43,097 bases of DNA from Polaromonas sp. UBA5171 (GCA_002413395.1 DHWX01000026.1:1-43097), one strand, 5' to 3'; positions 17,914 to 26,430 are shown, counted from the first letter of the stretch. Notes: generated by a model from the sequence alone, not told the origin. Numbers and translations: made by a program.

Positions 17914-18312
17914 ATGACTAGCGCATCCGGCGGCCTTATGGGAACGCTGAAAAACATTGCGGCTACCCTGCTGGACTCGGTGCAGACCCGGCTGGCGTTG
18001 CTGGCCAATGAAATCCAGATTGAAAAGCACCTTGCCTTGCAGCAATTGAAGCTGGGGCTGGCGTTGCTGTTCTGTCTCGGGCTGGGTGTGCTGCTGACTG
18101 TGGCCCTGGCCGTGTTGCTGTGGTGGGAGCAACGCATTCTGGTGCTTGGGCTTTTCGCCGCGCTCTTTCTGGTCCTGGCCGGTTATTTTTATGCCGCGCT
18201 GCGCCGCAACAATGCAGCGTCCACACCCTTGTTCGCGGTCAGTCTGGCCGAGTTGCAGGAAGACCTGCGCCAGCTCAGGGAGGTCACCGGCGATGAACCA
18301 GAGCCTGACTGA
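17914..18312 (+). CDS. YqjE-like (holin-X superfamily) membrane protein
   Basis: 132 aa. A helical N-terminus (LKNIAATLLDSVQTRLALLANEI) is followed by two strong transmembrane helices (LALLFCLGLGVLLTVALAVLL and ILVLGLFAALFLVLAGYFY). This is the PF07332-type phage-holin-like family to which YqjE belongs. The ATG at 17938 is an alternative start. The 3' end overlaps the next gene by 20 bases. Confidence 0.85.
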   Translation: MTSASGGLMGTLKNIAATLLDSVQTRLALLANEIQIEKHLALQQLKLGLALLFCLGLGVLLTVALAVLLWWEQRILVLGLFAALFLVLAGYFYAALRRNNAASTPLFAVSLAELQEDLRQLREVTGDEPEPD

Positions 18313-18613
18313 CCTTTACCTGCAGCGCGGGCGACTGCTCGAGCGCATTGCCAGCCAGCGCGCCACCCTGGCATGGCAGCTGGTGCCATTGCAGAACGCC
18401 TCGGACGCTGGCAGCCGGGTTATGGCGATGCTGCGCGGCGGCGTGCAGTACCTGAAAAGCCACCCGCTGCCGGTGGCACTGGCGGTTCTGGCGCTGGTGT
18501 TGCTCAAGCCGCGCCGCGCCTTGCGCTGGGCCGGGCGGGGGCTGTTTCTTTGGCGCAGTTGGCGCGCACTGCGTGCCTGGCTGCCCGAGTCGCTGTTGGG
18601 GCGGGACCTGTAG
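18293..18613 (+). CDS. YqjK-like small protein
   Basis: 106 aa starting at MNQSLTDLYLQRGRLLERIASQ, with GGGAGG about 9 bases upstream of the ATG. The arginine-rich N-terminal helix, one hydrophobic helix (PLPVALAVLALVLL) and position after the yqjD- and yqjE-like genes support YqjK. Translation is likely coupled, since it begins within the end of the previous gene. No known function. Confidence 0.75.
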   Translation: MNQSLTDLYLQRGRLLERIASQRATLAWQLVPLQNASDAGSRVMAMLRGGVQYLKSHPLPVALAVLALVLLKPRRALRWAGRGLFLWRSWRALRAWLPESLLGRDL

Positions 18614-18652
18614 CTGCGCAACGCGGTCAGCAAGGCTTTCACACGACTGCAA

Positions 18653-19426
18653 TCACCCGGTAGCGAGCTGCCGCGCCAGCGCCAGATACTCGGCTACCGG
18701 CACTTCCTCGGCCCGGCGCTGCACCTCAAAGGTGCCGGCAAAGTCCCGCGCCGCCAGCCACTGGCCGAGGGTGTGGCGCAGCAACTTGCGGCGCTGGCTG
18801 AAAGCCACCTGCACCAACTCACTGAGGAGCTTGACATCAAGCGCCACCGGATCGGCATGCGGCACCATGCGCACCACCGCGCTGTTGACACGCGGCGGCG
18901 GATCAAAACTTTGTGGCGGCACCCACAACACATTTTCCATGGCATAGCGCCATTGCAGCATCACGCTGAGGCGGCCATAGTCGCTGGTGGCCGGGCGGGC
19001 AACCATGCGGTCAACGACTTCCTTTTGAAGCATGAAATGCTGGTCTTCAATCACATTCACCGCATCCAGCAGGTGAAACAAAATCGGCGTTGAAATGTTG
19101 TAGGGCAGGTTGCCTACGACTCTGAGCTTTTGTCGTTCCGCACAAATGTCTTTTGCCAACCGGACGAAATCCACCTTGAGGACATCGGCTTCGACCACGG
19201 TGAGCTGTGGATGCTGGCGCAATTGCCGCGCCAGATCGCGGTCGAGTTCAATCACCGTCAGGTGCCCGAGTCGCTCAGCCAGAGGCTGTGTGAGCGCCGC
19301 CAGGCCCGGCCCGATCTCCACCACGACCTGGCCCGCTTTGGGCGCGATCGCCTGCACAATGCAGTCGATGATGCCCTGGTCGGTCAGGAAATGCTGGCCA
19401 AAGCGCTTGCGCGGGGTATGTTTCAT
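18653..19426 (-). CDS. rsmA: 16S rRNA dimethyladenosine transferase RsmA/KsgA
   Basis: 257 aa. Dimethylates two adjacent adenines in the helix 45 loop of 16S rRNA during 30S maturation. Landmarks: KRFGQHFLTDQGI, the SAM loop VVEIGPGLAALTQPL, ELDRDLA, and NLPYNIS, the catalytic NLPY motif. It is the last gene of lptD-surA-rsmA, 46 bp after surA. Confidence 0.95.
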   Translation of the reverse strand: MKHTPRKRFGQHFLTDQGIIDCIVQAIAPKAGQVVVEIGPGLAALTQPLAERLGHLTVIELDRDLARQLRQHPQLTVVEADVLKVDFVRLAKDICAERQKLRVVGNLPYNISTPILFHLLDAVNVIEDQHFMLQKEVVDRMVARPATSDYGRLSVMLQWRYAMENVLWVPPQSFDPPPRVNSAVVRMVPHADPVALDVKLLSELVQVAFSQRRKLLRHTLGQWLAARDFAGTFEVQRRAEEVPVAEYLALARQLATG

Positions 19427-19472
19427 GCCCCGACGGGCAAAGCCCCAGGTGCAGTGATGAAGGTGGGGGCCA

Positions 19473-20891
19473 TTATTGAGGCGGATCGCGAAATTCCACG
19501 TAGGCGCGGCCGCGCACGTCCTGCGCCCACAACGCGTACGCCTCTTCCAGTTTTTTGTCGTGCAGGACGCTGCGCGCCATCTCGCGCTGTTCCTGCTCCG
19601 AAAGCCGGGTCTGGCGGCGCTCCAGCACCTGAATCAGATGGACCCCAAAACGCGACACCAGCGGATCGGAAATATCGTTGGGCCCCAGGCTGTTCATGAC
19701 GGTCTCGAACTCGGGAACAAACATGCCAGGGTTGGCCCAGCCCAGATCGCCGCCTTCCTTGGCAGAACCATCCACGCTGTTTTCGCGTGCCAGGGTGGCA
19801 AAGTCGGCCTGGCCGGCCAGGATGCGCTTCTTGAAGTCGGCCAGTTTGGCCACTGCGGCGGCTTCGCTCAACTGGGGCGTCGTCCGCAGCAAGATGTGGC
19901 GGACATGGGTTTGCGTGATGGTCAGGCCGGGCATGCCCGCCTTCCTTTTTTCTATCACCTTCAAAATGTGAAACCCGGCACCACTGCGCAGCGGGCCGGC
20001 CAACCCGCCGACCGGCAGGTTCCGGGTCGCATCGACAAACAGGGTCGGATAGCGGTCCGCCGTGCGCAGACCCATCTGGCCTCCATTGCCGCGCACTGAA
20101 GCGCTGGAAAACTCATTCACCAGCGCCGTAAAGTCGGCACCCGCACGGGCGCGCTCCATGACCTGCTGGGCCTTGGCCTGCAGCGCGGCGACCTGTTCGG
20201 GCGTGGCGTTTTCTGGCACGGCCACCAGAATTTCAGCCAGATTGAGAGCCAGCGAAGACAGCTCGCTCGCTGACCCGGCTGGCCCCTCCTGGTCACGCAG
20301 GAACTGGTCGATTTCCTGCTCGGTCACCTTCACCCGCGGCTCGACTTCACGCTGGCGCAAGCGACTCACCAGCAACTCGTCATGCAGCTCCGAGCGAAAC
20401 TGGTTGTAGTCAATGCCGTCTGCCTTCAGACGGCGACGCAGCTCATCAACAGAAATCTTGTTTTGGCTGGCGACCTCCTGGACGCCCGCATCGACCGCGC
20501 TGTCTTCAACCCGCACGCCTGACTCGCGCGCCAGTTGCAGCTGTGCCTTGTCGCTGATCAGGCGCTCCAGTATTTGCCGGGTCAACTCGCTGCGCGGCGG
20601 CAGTGCTTCGCCCCGCTGGAGCAATTGCTGCTCGGTGCGCATCAGCTTGGTGCGCACTTCGGTGTTGGTAATCGGCTCCGAATTGACCACCGCGACAATG
20701 AAATCAGCCTGCTGCGTTGCTGCCGCTGTGCCGCGCCCCGCAGCGGACGACGGGTTTGACAACCGCAGCCCGCTGGAAGCCCTGAGGCTTTGGGCTTGCG
20801 CCCCCATCATTGGACCCGCGAGCAGGAGCGCCAGCGTTGCGGCGAGCGGTCGGGCCAGAAAACATCTGACGAAGAGGCAGTATTTAGTCAT
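19473..20891 (-). CDS. surA: Periplasmic chaperone/peptidyl-prolyl isomerase SurA
   Basis: 472 aa from MTKYCLFVRCFLARP, which gives a signal peptide ending AQAQ. The N-terminal chaperone domain (IVAVVNSEPITNTEVRTKL, then VASQNKISVDELRRRL) is followed by two parvulin domains; the second is clear (VRHILLRTT, GDLGWANPGMFVPEFE, SRFGVHLIQVLERR). It escorts outer membrane proteins across the periplasm. The start overlaps the lptD stop by 8 bases, so translation is coupled to lptD, which encodes one of its known clients in other species. Confidence 0.95.
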   Translation of the reverse strand: MTKYCLFVRCFLARPLAATLALLLAGPMMGAQAQSLRASSGLRLSNPSSAAGRGTAAATQQADFIVAVVNSEPITNTEVRTKLMRTEQQLLQRGEALPPRSELTRQILERLISDKAQLQLARESGVRVEDSAVDAGVQEVASQNKISVDELRRRLKADGIDYNQFRSELHDELLVSRLRQREVEPRVKVTEQEIDQFLRDQEGPAGSASELSSLALNLAEILVAVPENATPEQVAALQAKAQQVMERARAGADFTALVNEFSSASVRGNGGQMGLRTADRYPTLFVDATRNLPVGGLAGPLRSGAGFHILKVIEKRKAGMPGLTITQTHVRHILLRTTPQLSEAAAVAKLADFKKRILAGQADFATLARENSVDGSAKEGGDLGWANPGMFVPEFETVMNSLGPNDISDPLVSRFGVHLIQVLERRQTRLSEQEQREMARSVLHDKKLEEAYALWAQDVRGRAYVEFRDPPQ

Positions 20892-23340
20892 AAGTGGTAA
20901 AGCGGCTGGGGCTGCTGATTTTCTCACGCAAGGATTGATAACGCGGAATATTCGACTTGAGGGTTTCCAGCGGGCTGACGCCAATGCGGGAAAAGCCGAC
21001 CAGTTCAAGCTGAAACAATATCTGGGTATTGGCGGTGCTGACGCTGTTTTGCGAGCGCTGCAGCACCACGCGGCCAATCCAGCAACAGCCATCGTATTCA
21101 ACACCGATGACCGAATCGATCAGTTTTTTGTCCAGCATGCTGTAATTCATGCGGCCCACGCTGTAGTAGCGGCCCCCGCCCTGCCCCTGGCCAGCACCCA
21201 GGTCACGCCCCTTGTCACCCCACAAATCGTTGATGGGCCACTGCCAGCCCACGTCGATCTGCTTGGTGTCGCTGATGGCGTCGTTCTGGCGCCGGAACGC
21301 GGCGCTGATGACGCGGTAGTTGCTGGGGTTGTAGCGCACGCTGACCGATGCGCTTTCGGATTTCCGGGTTTTGGGGTTGTATTGCACCGTGCTGTCAAAA
21401 GTCCATTGCGGCACCCAGTTGATCGACGTTCCCACCAGCAGGTCGCTGATGCGGTCAGCCACCGGCAGCACGCCGGGCAGCGTCACTCGCTGGTCTTCAA
21501 AACGCAGGCGCTGCGCCACGCCAAAGCGCATGGCCTCGGCACCGGTGGCCGGATCGAGCAGGCGCGACGTCAGGCCCAGCGTGAGCTGGTTGGCGTCTGA
21601 AATGCGGTCATTGCCGACAAAGGCGTTTTCCGTGAACACCGAGGAGAAATTGAAGCTGTTGGCAGCCGAATCGTAGTTTGGCAGAGCGCTTTGGTCGCGG
21701 TACGGCGTGCGCACATAAAAGGCTCGCGGCTCCAGCGTCTGGGTGAAGCCGCGGCCAAAGAAATCAGCACTGCGCTCAAACTGCAGGCCGCTGTCCAGAC
21801 TGAAGGTAGGCACCACGCGCGAGGCCGACGTCGCGCCATTCGCCAAAGGGGTATCAAATTGGTAGCTCGTGGCATTCAATTGCAATTTTGGGGTGATATA
21901 CCCACCCGGCGACAGCCAGGGATGGCTGACCTGGATCAGGGTGAACGCCCGATCACCGTTGGGCTGCAGTGTCTGCAACGGATCGGAAGAAAAACGGGTA
22001 AGGTCGCCGGCCACCGACCAGTCAAACCCGCTTCCCAGACCCAGCAGCGGCGCATCCACCCGGGTGTATGCGCCGCTGAGCTGGGGCAAGCGATCATAGG
22101 GCGGAACGATCGGCGCGGCCACATCCTGCAGGGTTTGCCACTTGAGGACGTGCACGCTGGATGAAAAGTAACCCCGGCTCCAGGACAGGCTCGCATCCTG
22201 TGCCAACAGCCGTTGCGTGGTTAACCCGGTGGCGACCGGGAAGTCACGCCAATAATCGTTGTCGCTGACCCGGTTCAGATTGAGATTGAGATTGAGCGCG
22301 CCAATGGCCGGCACGCCGGTATCAATCACGCCAGCATGCTGCAGACTGTAAGACCAGCGGTCGCGGGCGCGCAACTGGTCGCTGGGCATGAAACTGGCCT
22401 GTACCCCCCCTTTGTAGGTCGGCTCCAGGTAACGGAATTCGCCGGCCAGATCAATGCCCCGCTTACTCATGATGGCCGGTGAAAATGTTGCATCGCGGTT
22501 CGGCGCAATATCGAAATAATAGGGTTGCCGCATCTCCACACCGTTGACCGAGCTCACGGTGAACGTCGGCGGCAACAGGCCCGACTTGCGCTTGTCGGTC
22601 AGTGGAAAGCTGACTGAAGGGAAAGCCAGAATTGGCACGTTCTTGAAACGTATTACCGCGCCGGTGGCCACGCCCACTTCAGTGTCCAGGTCAAAATCGA
22701 AACGGTCGGCGCGCAGCGTCCAGGCAGGTTCCCAACTGGCTTCGTCGTTGCGCTGGCAGGTGGTGTAAACCGCACCATGTGCCGTGAAATGCTTCTCGTC
22801 AAGGAAATCGACCCGATCAGCCTGACCATTGCCACCATTGATGAGAAAGCGGTACGCAGGCTGGGTGAAGAATCCTTCAAAGCTGTCGAGCTTGATCTGC
22901 AGCTCAGGGCCTTCAAACCGGTTGCCGCCGTTGTTGATGCGCACATTGCCGTGGCTTTTGACCTGATCCTCGGGCTGGAAATACTCGATGCGGTCGGCCC
23001 GGATGGAAGTGGCGCCGCGGCGCAACTCGGCATGGCCATCCAGCACCGTATCCAGATCGGGGCGAGCCGAGACGTGGTCACCAGACACAAAAGTCGGTCC
23101 CGTGTTTCCCGGCGCTTTGGATACCTCTTCGGCGAGCATCGGGGAACTTTTGAGCATCAAGGACTCTTGCGCAGCGGACGCACGCGCTGCCGGCAGCGGC
23201 GCAGCGTCATCCGACGGTGCGGGTTCTTGTGCCAGCACCGATCCGGCGCAAGCCAGCCCCAACGTGGCGTATAACGCCAGCCTGGAGGCAGCCTGGGCTA
23301 CCGGGGAAAGAATAAAAGGCGAGCGGGATGCGCGGTGCAT
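20884..23340 (-). CDS. lptD: LPS-assembly protein LptD
   Basis: 818 aa from MHRASRSPFILSP, with a signal peptide. An OstA/LptA-like domain lies at about residues 100-210 (TSIRADRIEYFQPEDQVKS) and is followed by the large LptD barrel. Cysteines in TTCQRND and the adjacent pair in YDGCCW correspond to those that form the inter-domain disulfides of E. coli LptD. It inserts lipopolysaccharide in the outer membrane with LptE. First gene of the lptD-surA-rsmA operon and divergent from amgK. Confidence 0.93.
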   Translation of the reverse strand: MHRASRSPFILSPVAQAASRLALYATLGLACAGSVLAQEPAPSDDAAPLPAARASAAQESLMLKSSPMLAEEVSKAPGNTGPTFVSGDHVSARPDLDTVLDGHAELRRGATSIRADRIEYFQPEDQVKSHGNVRINNGGNRFEGPELQIKLDSFEGFFTQPAYRFLINGGNGQADRVDFLDEKHFTAHGAVYTTCQRNDEASWEPAWTLRADRFDFDLDTEVGVATGAVIRFKNVPILAFPSVSFPLTDKRKSGLLPPTFTVSSVNGVEMRQPYYFDIAPNRDATFSPAIMSKRGIDLAGEFRYLEPTYKGGVQASFMPSDQLRARDRWSYSLQHAGVIDTGVPAIGALNLNLNLNRVSDNDYWRDFPVATGLTTQRLLAQDASLSWSRGYFSSSVHVLKWQTLQDVAAPIVPPYDRLPQLSGAYTRVDAPLLGLGSGFDWSVAGDLTRFSSDPLQTLQPNGDRAFTLIQVSHPWLSPGGYITPKLQLNATSYQFDTPLANGATSASRVVPTFSLDSGLQFERSADFFGRGFTQTLEPRAFYVRTPYRDQSALPNYDSAANSFNFSSVFTENAFVGNDRISDANQLTLGLTSRLLDPATGAEAMRFGVAQRLRFEDQRVTLPGVLPVADRISDLLVGTSINWVPQWTFDSTVQYNPKTRKSESASVSVRYNPSNYRVISAAFRRQNDAISDTKQIDVGWQWPINDLWGDKGRDLGAGQGQGGGRYYSVGRMNYSMLDKKLIDSVIGVEYDGCCWIGRVVLQRSQNSVSTANTQILFQLELVGFSRIGVSPLETLKSNIPRYQSLREKISSPSRFTTYD

Positions 23341-23457
23341 CGTTTGTGTGAGATAAACCCGTTTGTAGAATCTGCATTGATTATCCATGACCCTTCACTA
23401 TGCCCCTGCCCTGGCAAGCCAGCGCAAGATGACCCGCTTCGCGCCATCTCAGCCATC

Positions 23458-24648
23458 ATGACCACCGCCATTATTGACTGGGCCGACCCGGCACGCGCCA
23501 GCGCTTTTGGCCGCTGGCTCGTCGTCACGGGCCCACAGTTCCAACTGCAGGTCGCCACGGTCAGGCTGGCCTCGGCCGATGCCAGCTTTCGTCGTTATTT
23601 CAGGGTTGACGCCGCGGACGCTGCAACGGGCAAGAGCAGCTACATCATCATGGATGCGCCGCCAGCCCAGGAAGACTGCAGGCCATTTGTCAAGGTGGCG
23701 GGCCTGATGCTGGAGGCCGGGCTGAACGCGCCGCGTGTGCTGGCCTGGGAGGAGGCGCTGGGCTTCATGCTGCTGAGCGACCTGGGCGCCCAAACCATGC
23801 TCGACCTGATTGAGCCGCCTGCCGCGGTCGATGCCATCGCCCAGCCTACCTCCGCGCACTTTGACCTGTACATGGACGCCGTGGACACCCTCGTGCGCTG
23901 GCAACTCGCCTCCCGGCCCGGCGTGTTGCCGCCCTACGACGAGGCACTGCTGTCGCGCGAGCTGGCGCTTTTCCCCGAGTGGTATGTGGCCCAACACCGC
24001 GGCTTCGCCCTGGACACCGGGCTGCAAGGCAAGCTCGATGGCCTGTTCGCGCAAATCAAGGCCAGCAACCTGCAGTCGCTGGGCGGCGCACGGGTGTATG
24101 TTCACCGCGACTTCATGCCTAGAAATCTAATGGTTGCCCAAGCGACAAGCGTGGGGGCCGCCGTGCGCAGCGCCGGGCCGCCCCAAGCAAGCACAGCCCC
24201 CTCGGGGGGCAGCGCAGTACGCGAAGCGACAAGCGTGGGGGCCTCATCCCTGGGCGTGCTGGACTTTCAGGATGCGGTGTACGGCCCCATCACTTATGAC
24301 ATCGCCAGCCTGATGCGCGACGCGTTCTTGACCTGGGAAGAGGACTTCGTGCTCGACATCACGGTGCGCTACTGGCAAAAGGCGCGCAAGGCCGGGCTGC
24401 CGGTCGGCGACGATTTTGGCGAGTTTTACCGGGCCGTGGAATGGATGGGCCTGCAGCGCCACCTCAAGGTGCTCGGCATTTTTGCGCGCCTCACGCTGCG
24501 CGACGGCAAACCCAAATACCTGGCCGACACGCCGCGCTTCATCAAGTACGCCCGCAACACCGCCGCCCGCTACCGCCAGCTCGGGCCGCTGATGGTTCTA
24601 CTCGACCAGATTGAAGGCAATGAAACCCGCGTGGGCTACACTTTTTAA
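23458..24648 (+). CDS. amgK: N-acetylmuramate/N-acetylglucosamine kinase AmgK, repeat insertion
   Basis: 396 aa APH-fold kinase that phosphorylates the anomeric carbon of MurNAc/GlcNAc for peptidoglycan recycling. The N-terminus has ASFRRYFRV and YIIMDAPPAQED, the catalytic loop is VHRDFMPRNLMV, and the metal site is LDFQDAVYGP. Divergence from lptD is the arrangement known from Pseudomonas. Between the catalytic-loop Asn and the metal Asp lie 45 residues where the family has roughly a dozen. The excess comes from an in-frame repeat (24140-24243) rich in Ala, Gly, Ser and Val. The frame is open throughout, so the gene is probably functional with an extra loop. The usual partner murU is not next door. 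Confidence 0.88.
   Translation: MTTAIIDWADPARASAFGRWLVVTGPQFQLQVATVRLASADASFRRYFRVDAADAATGKSSYIIMDAPPAQEDCRPFVKVAGLMLEAGLNAPRVLAWEEALGFMLLSDLGAQTMLDLIEPPAAVDAIAQPTSAHFDLYMDAVDTLVRWQLASRPGVLPPYDEALLSRELALFPEWYVAQHRGFALDTGLQGKLDGLFAQIKASNLQSLGGARVYVHRDFMPRNLMVAQATSVGAAVRSAGPPQASTAPSGGSAVREATSVGASSLGVLDFQDAVYGPITYDIASLMRDAFLTWEEDFVLDITVRYWQKARKAGLPVGDDFGEFYRAVEWMGLQRHLKVLGIFARLTLRDGKPKYLADTPRFIKYARNTAARYRQLGPLMVLLDQIEGNETRVGYTF
24140..24243 (+). repeat. In-frame palindromic repeat inserted in amgK
   Basis: Two perfect 20-bp copies (24140-24159 and 24224-24243, both AAGCGACAAGCGTGGGGGCC) lie 84 bp apart, exactly 28 codons. Between them is a GCCCCC-TC-GGGGGG hairpin at about 24197-24210. The segment from 24197 to 24243 aligns over 47 bp with a copy in the M20 peptidase gene. 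I recall similar elements as common in Comamonadaceae genomes, mostly between genes. Confidence 0.8.
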
Positions 24649-24650
24649 TG

Positions 24651-24709
24651 AAAAATACACCTACAGCCCAATCAGGACGGGCGCAATAAGCTATGATTAT
24701 TATAGCAAC
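24651..24709 (-). repeat. Dispersed ~58-bp repeat, copy upstream of rsmE
   Basis: On the minus strand this reads TTGCTAT, then ATAGCTTATTGCGC, then TTGGGCTGTAGG. It aligns with the plus-strand copy at 25473-25531 (ATAGCTGCTTGCGC, then GCGGGCTAAAG). It fills most of the amgK-rsmE spacer. Alignment was done by eye. Confidence 0.65.
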
Positions 24710-24739
24710 ATCGCTGCCATCCCCAGCTGGCCCCAGAGC

Positions 24740-25492
24740 ATGAGCGCCCGCTTCTACGCCGACATGGCACTCGTGCCCGGGACTTCCGTCAATCTGCCCG
24801 AGCAGACCGCTCGCCATGTTCAGGTCTTGCGCCTGCAACCGGGCGGGCACATCACGCTGTTTAATGGCCAGGGTGACGGCCAGCCCGGCAGCGAAGGCGA
24901 GTTTGAGGCCACCGTGGAGCGCATGGGCCGCAGCGATGTCCAGGTCACTATTGGGGCCTACACCGCCACCGCGCGCGAAGCGGGCCGCGCCATTCACCTG
25001 GCAGTGGGCATGCCCGCCAACGAGCGCATGGACTGGCTGATCGAAAAAGCCACCGAACTGGGCGCGGCCAGCATCCAGCCGCTGCTGAGCGAGCGCAGCG
25101 TGCTGCGCCTGAGCGGTGAGCGCGCCGACAAGAAACTGGCGCACTGGCGCGGCGTGGCCACGGCGGCGTGCGAGCAATGCGGCCGCAACCGCCTGCCGCT
25201 GATTCACGAAGTCGCCAGCCTGGCCGACTGGCTGAAGCGCGCCCCGGCAGAGTTGTCTGAGGACACCAGGCTGCTGCTGTCGCTGCAAGACGGCACGCGC
25301 CCGCTGGCCCAAACCGTCGCTGGCACCGGCGCCTTGACCTTTCTGAGCGGCCCGGAAGGCGGGCTGAGCGCTGCGGAAGAAGCCGCCGCCCTCACCCATG
25401 GCTTTACCCCCGTCACCCTCGGGCCGCGCGTGCTGCGGGCCGAAACCGCGCCGCTGGCTGTGCTGGCGGCTGTTTTGCTACAAATCACATAG
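24740..25492 (+). CDS. rsmE: 16S rRNA (uracil-1498-N3)-methyltransferase RsmE
   Basis: 250 aa SPOUT methyltransferase. An N-terminal PUA-like part (RFYADMALVP, ARHVQVLRLQPGGHITLFNGQG) precedes the knotted SAM domain with IEKATELGAASIQPLLSERS, LSGPEGGLSAAEEAAA and LGPRVLRAETAPLAVLAA. Methylates U1498 of 16S rRNA. I start at MSARFYAD, since the upstream frame lies in repeat DNA. The last codons (LLQIT and stop) are read from a dispersed repeat copy. Confidence 0.93.
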   Translation: MSARFYADMALVPGTSVNLPEQTARHVQVLRLQPGGHITLFNGQGDGQPGSEGEFEATVERMGRSDVQVTIGAYTATAREAGRAIHLAVGMPANERMDWLIEKATELGAASIQPLLSERSVLRLSGERADKKLAHWRGVATAACEQCGRNRLPLIHEVASLADWLKRAPAELSEDTRLLLSLQDGTRPLAQTVAGTGALTFLSGPEGGLSAAEEAAALTHGFTPVTLGPRVLRAETAPLAVLAAVLLQIT

Positions 25493-25531
25493 CTGCTTGC
25501 GCAATATTGACGCGGGCTAAAGACTGATAAC
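25473..25531 (+). repeat. Dispersed ~58-bp repeat, copy at the rsmE 3' end
   Basis: Contains ATAGCTGCTTGCGCA (25489-25503), found with one mismatch on the minus strand at 41546-41560, followed by GCGGGCTAAAG. It is inverted relative to the copy at 24651-24709, so rsmE is bracketed. It provides the TAG stops of both rsmE (25490-25492) and the convergent DprA-like gene (25517-25519). Confidence 0.7.
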
Positions 25532-26011
25532 TTGCCTTTCCTCGCGCTGCCATTGCGCCAACAAACTGGCTAGCGCCCCGCCCGGGCTGGCGTGGGCCAC
25601 CACAATGTTTGTGGCCAGTTGGGCGACAAGATGGTTTCGCGCTGTGGCAAGCTCGCCGGTCAACCGGGTGGCCGTGGTAGCAACGCTCACTACAGCTAGG
25701 TGGCCCTGCGCCAAGGGTTCAGCCCATGCGGGAGGCAACTTGGCACTCTGAACTGGCCGGGCCAATACAACCACCACAGAGCTGCGCGCTTGCAGCAGCA
25801 CGGTCAACACCGACTGCTCCAGCGGCGAGTGAAAGCCACTGATCACCACGCTCTTTGCCCGCGCCTGCTGCAAAGCCCAGTCCATGGCGACGCGAATAGC
25901 AGCGCCAGGGCACTGGCGGGAGGCGAAAAAGGCTGTCAAAGGTTTATCCAGCAAGCCACTCGCACCCCGGCCAGCCACTAGCAGGCCGCAACGATGCTGC
26001 ACCCACGGCAA
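25517..26011 (-). CDS. DprA/SLOG-like Rossmann protein, uncertain 5' end
   Basis: 164 aa from a TTG codon. The Rossmann-like pattern (CGLLVAGRGAS, AKSVVISGFHSPLEQSVL, SSVVVVLARPV, NIVVAHASPGGALASLL) resembles the DprA/Smf and SLOG nucleotide-binding group, in a short stand-alone form. The frame stays open up to 26092 and the upstream codons read plausibly as protein (SLRGFVIIPVPLYDLLPW), but there is no ATG and no GTG. This suggests that the true 5' end was lost when the adjacent helicase-AlbA segment was rearranged, or that a rare start is used. Function unknown; such proteins often sit in defence islands. Confidence 0.55.
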   Translation of the reverse strand: MPWVQHRCGLLVAGRGASGLLDKPLTAFFASRQCPGAAIRVAMDWALQQARAKSVVISGFHSPLEQSVLTVLLQARSSVVVVLARPVQSAKLPPAWAEPLAQGHLAVVSVATTATRLTGELATARNHLVAQLATNIVVAHASPGGALASLLAQWQREERQVISL

Positions 26012-26070
26012 CAGGTCATAAAGAGGGACAGGGATAATAACGAAACCCCTAAGTGATTGATTTAAAACAG

Positions 26071-26430
26071 TTAACTGCCTTTTCCGCCGTTGTTATCTTC
26101 AAGCCCAGATAACAAACTCCCCTGTTCCAGCCCGGCCTTGGCGGGCTTGGTATAAGCCATATTCCGTTTCGCCCGGTCGGGCAGCGGCACCAGCAGGCCC
26201 TGCTCACGCCATGCCACCAGCATCTTCGAGGCCTTGAGCGTGTCAACCTTGGCAATTTCGCAGAGCTTGGCGTTCTGGATAAACCCCTCGCGGTCAATCC
26301 AGTCACTCACCTCGTCCCATGCGCTGGGGCGCTCCAGGTTAAGCAAAGTCACGGTGACGGTCTCTACGGCGGCTTCGGTGTTTTGGCTGTACTGGGGGTG
26401 GATACAGCTTGGCAGCGGCCATTTCAGCAA
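26071..26430 (-). pseudogene. Out-of-frame C-terminus of an AlbA_2/RecG-like protein
   Basis: This frame continues the fusion gene above it after a one-base shift. Removing one base from the run of five G at 26394-26398 joins AAKLYPPQ to YSQNTEAAVETVTVTLLNL and on to a winged-helix-like tail (GFIQNAKLCEIAKVDTLKASKMLVAWREQGLL), the expected end of an AlbA_2-HATPase_c_4 protein. As sequenced, the tail is not translated from the fusion gene. The true extent of the piece is 26071 to about 26395. Confidence 0.7.
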
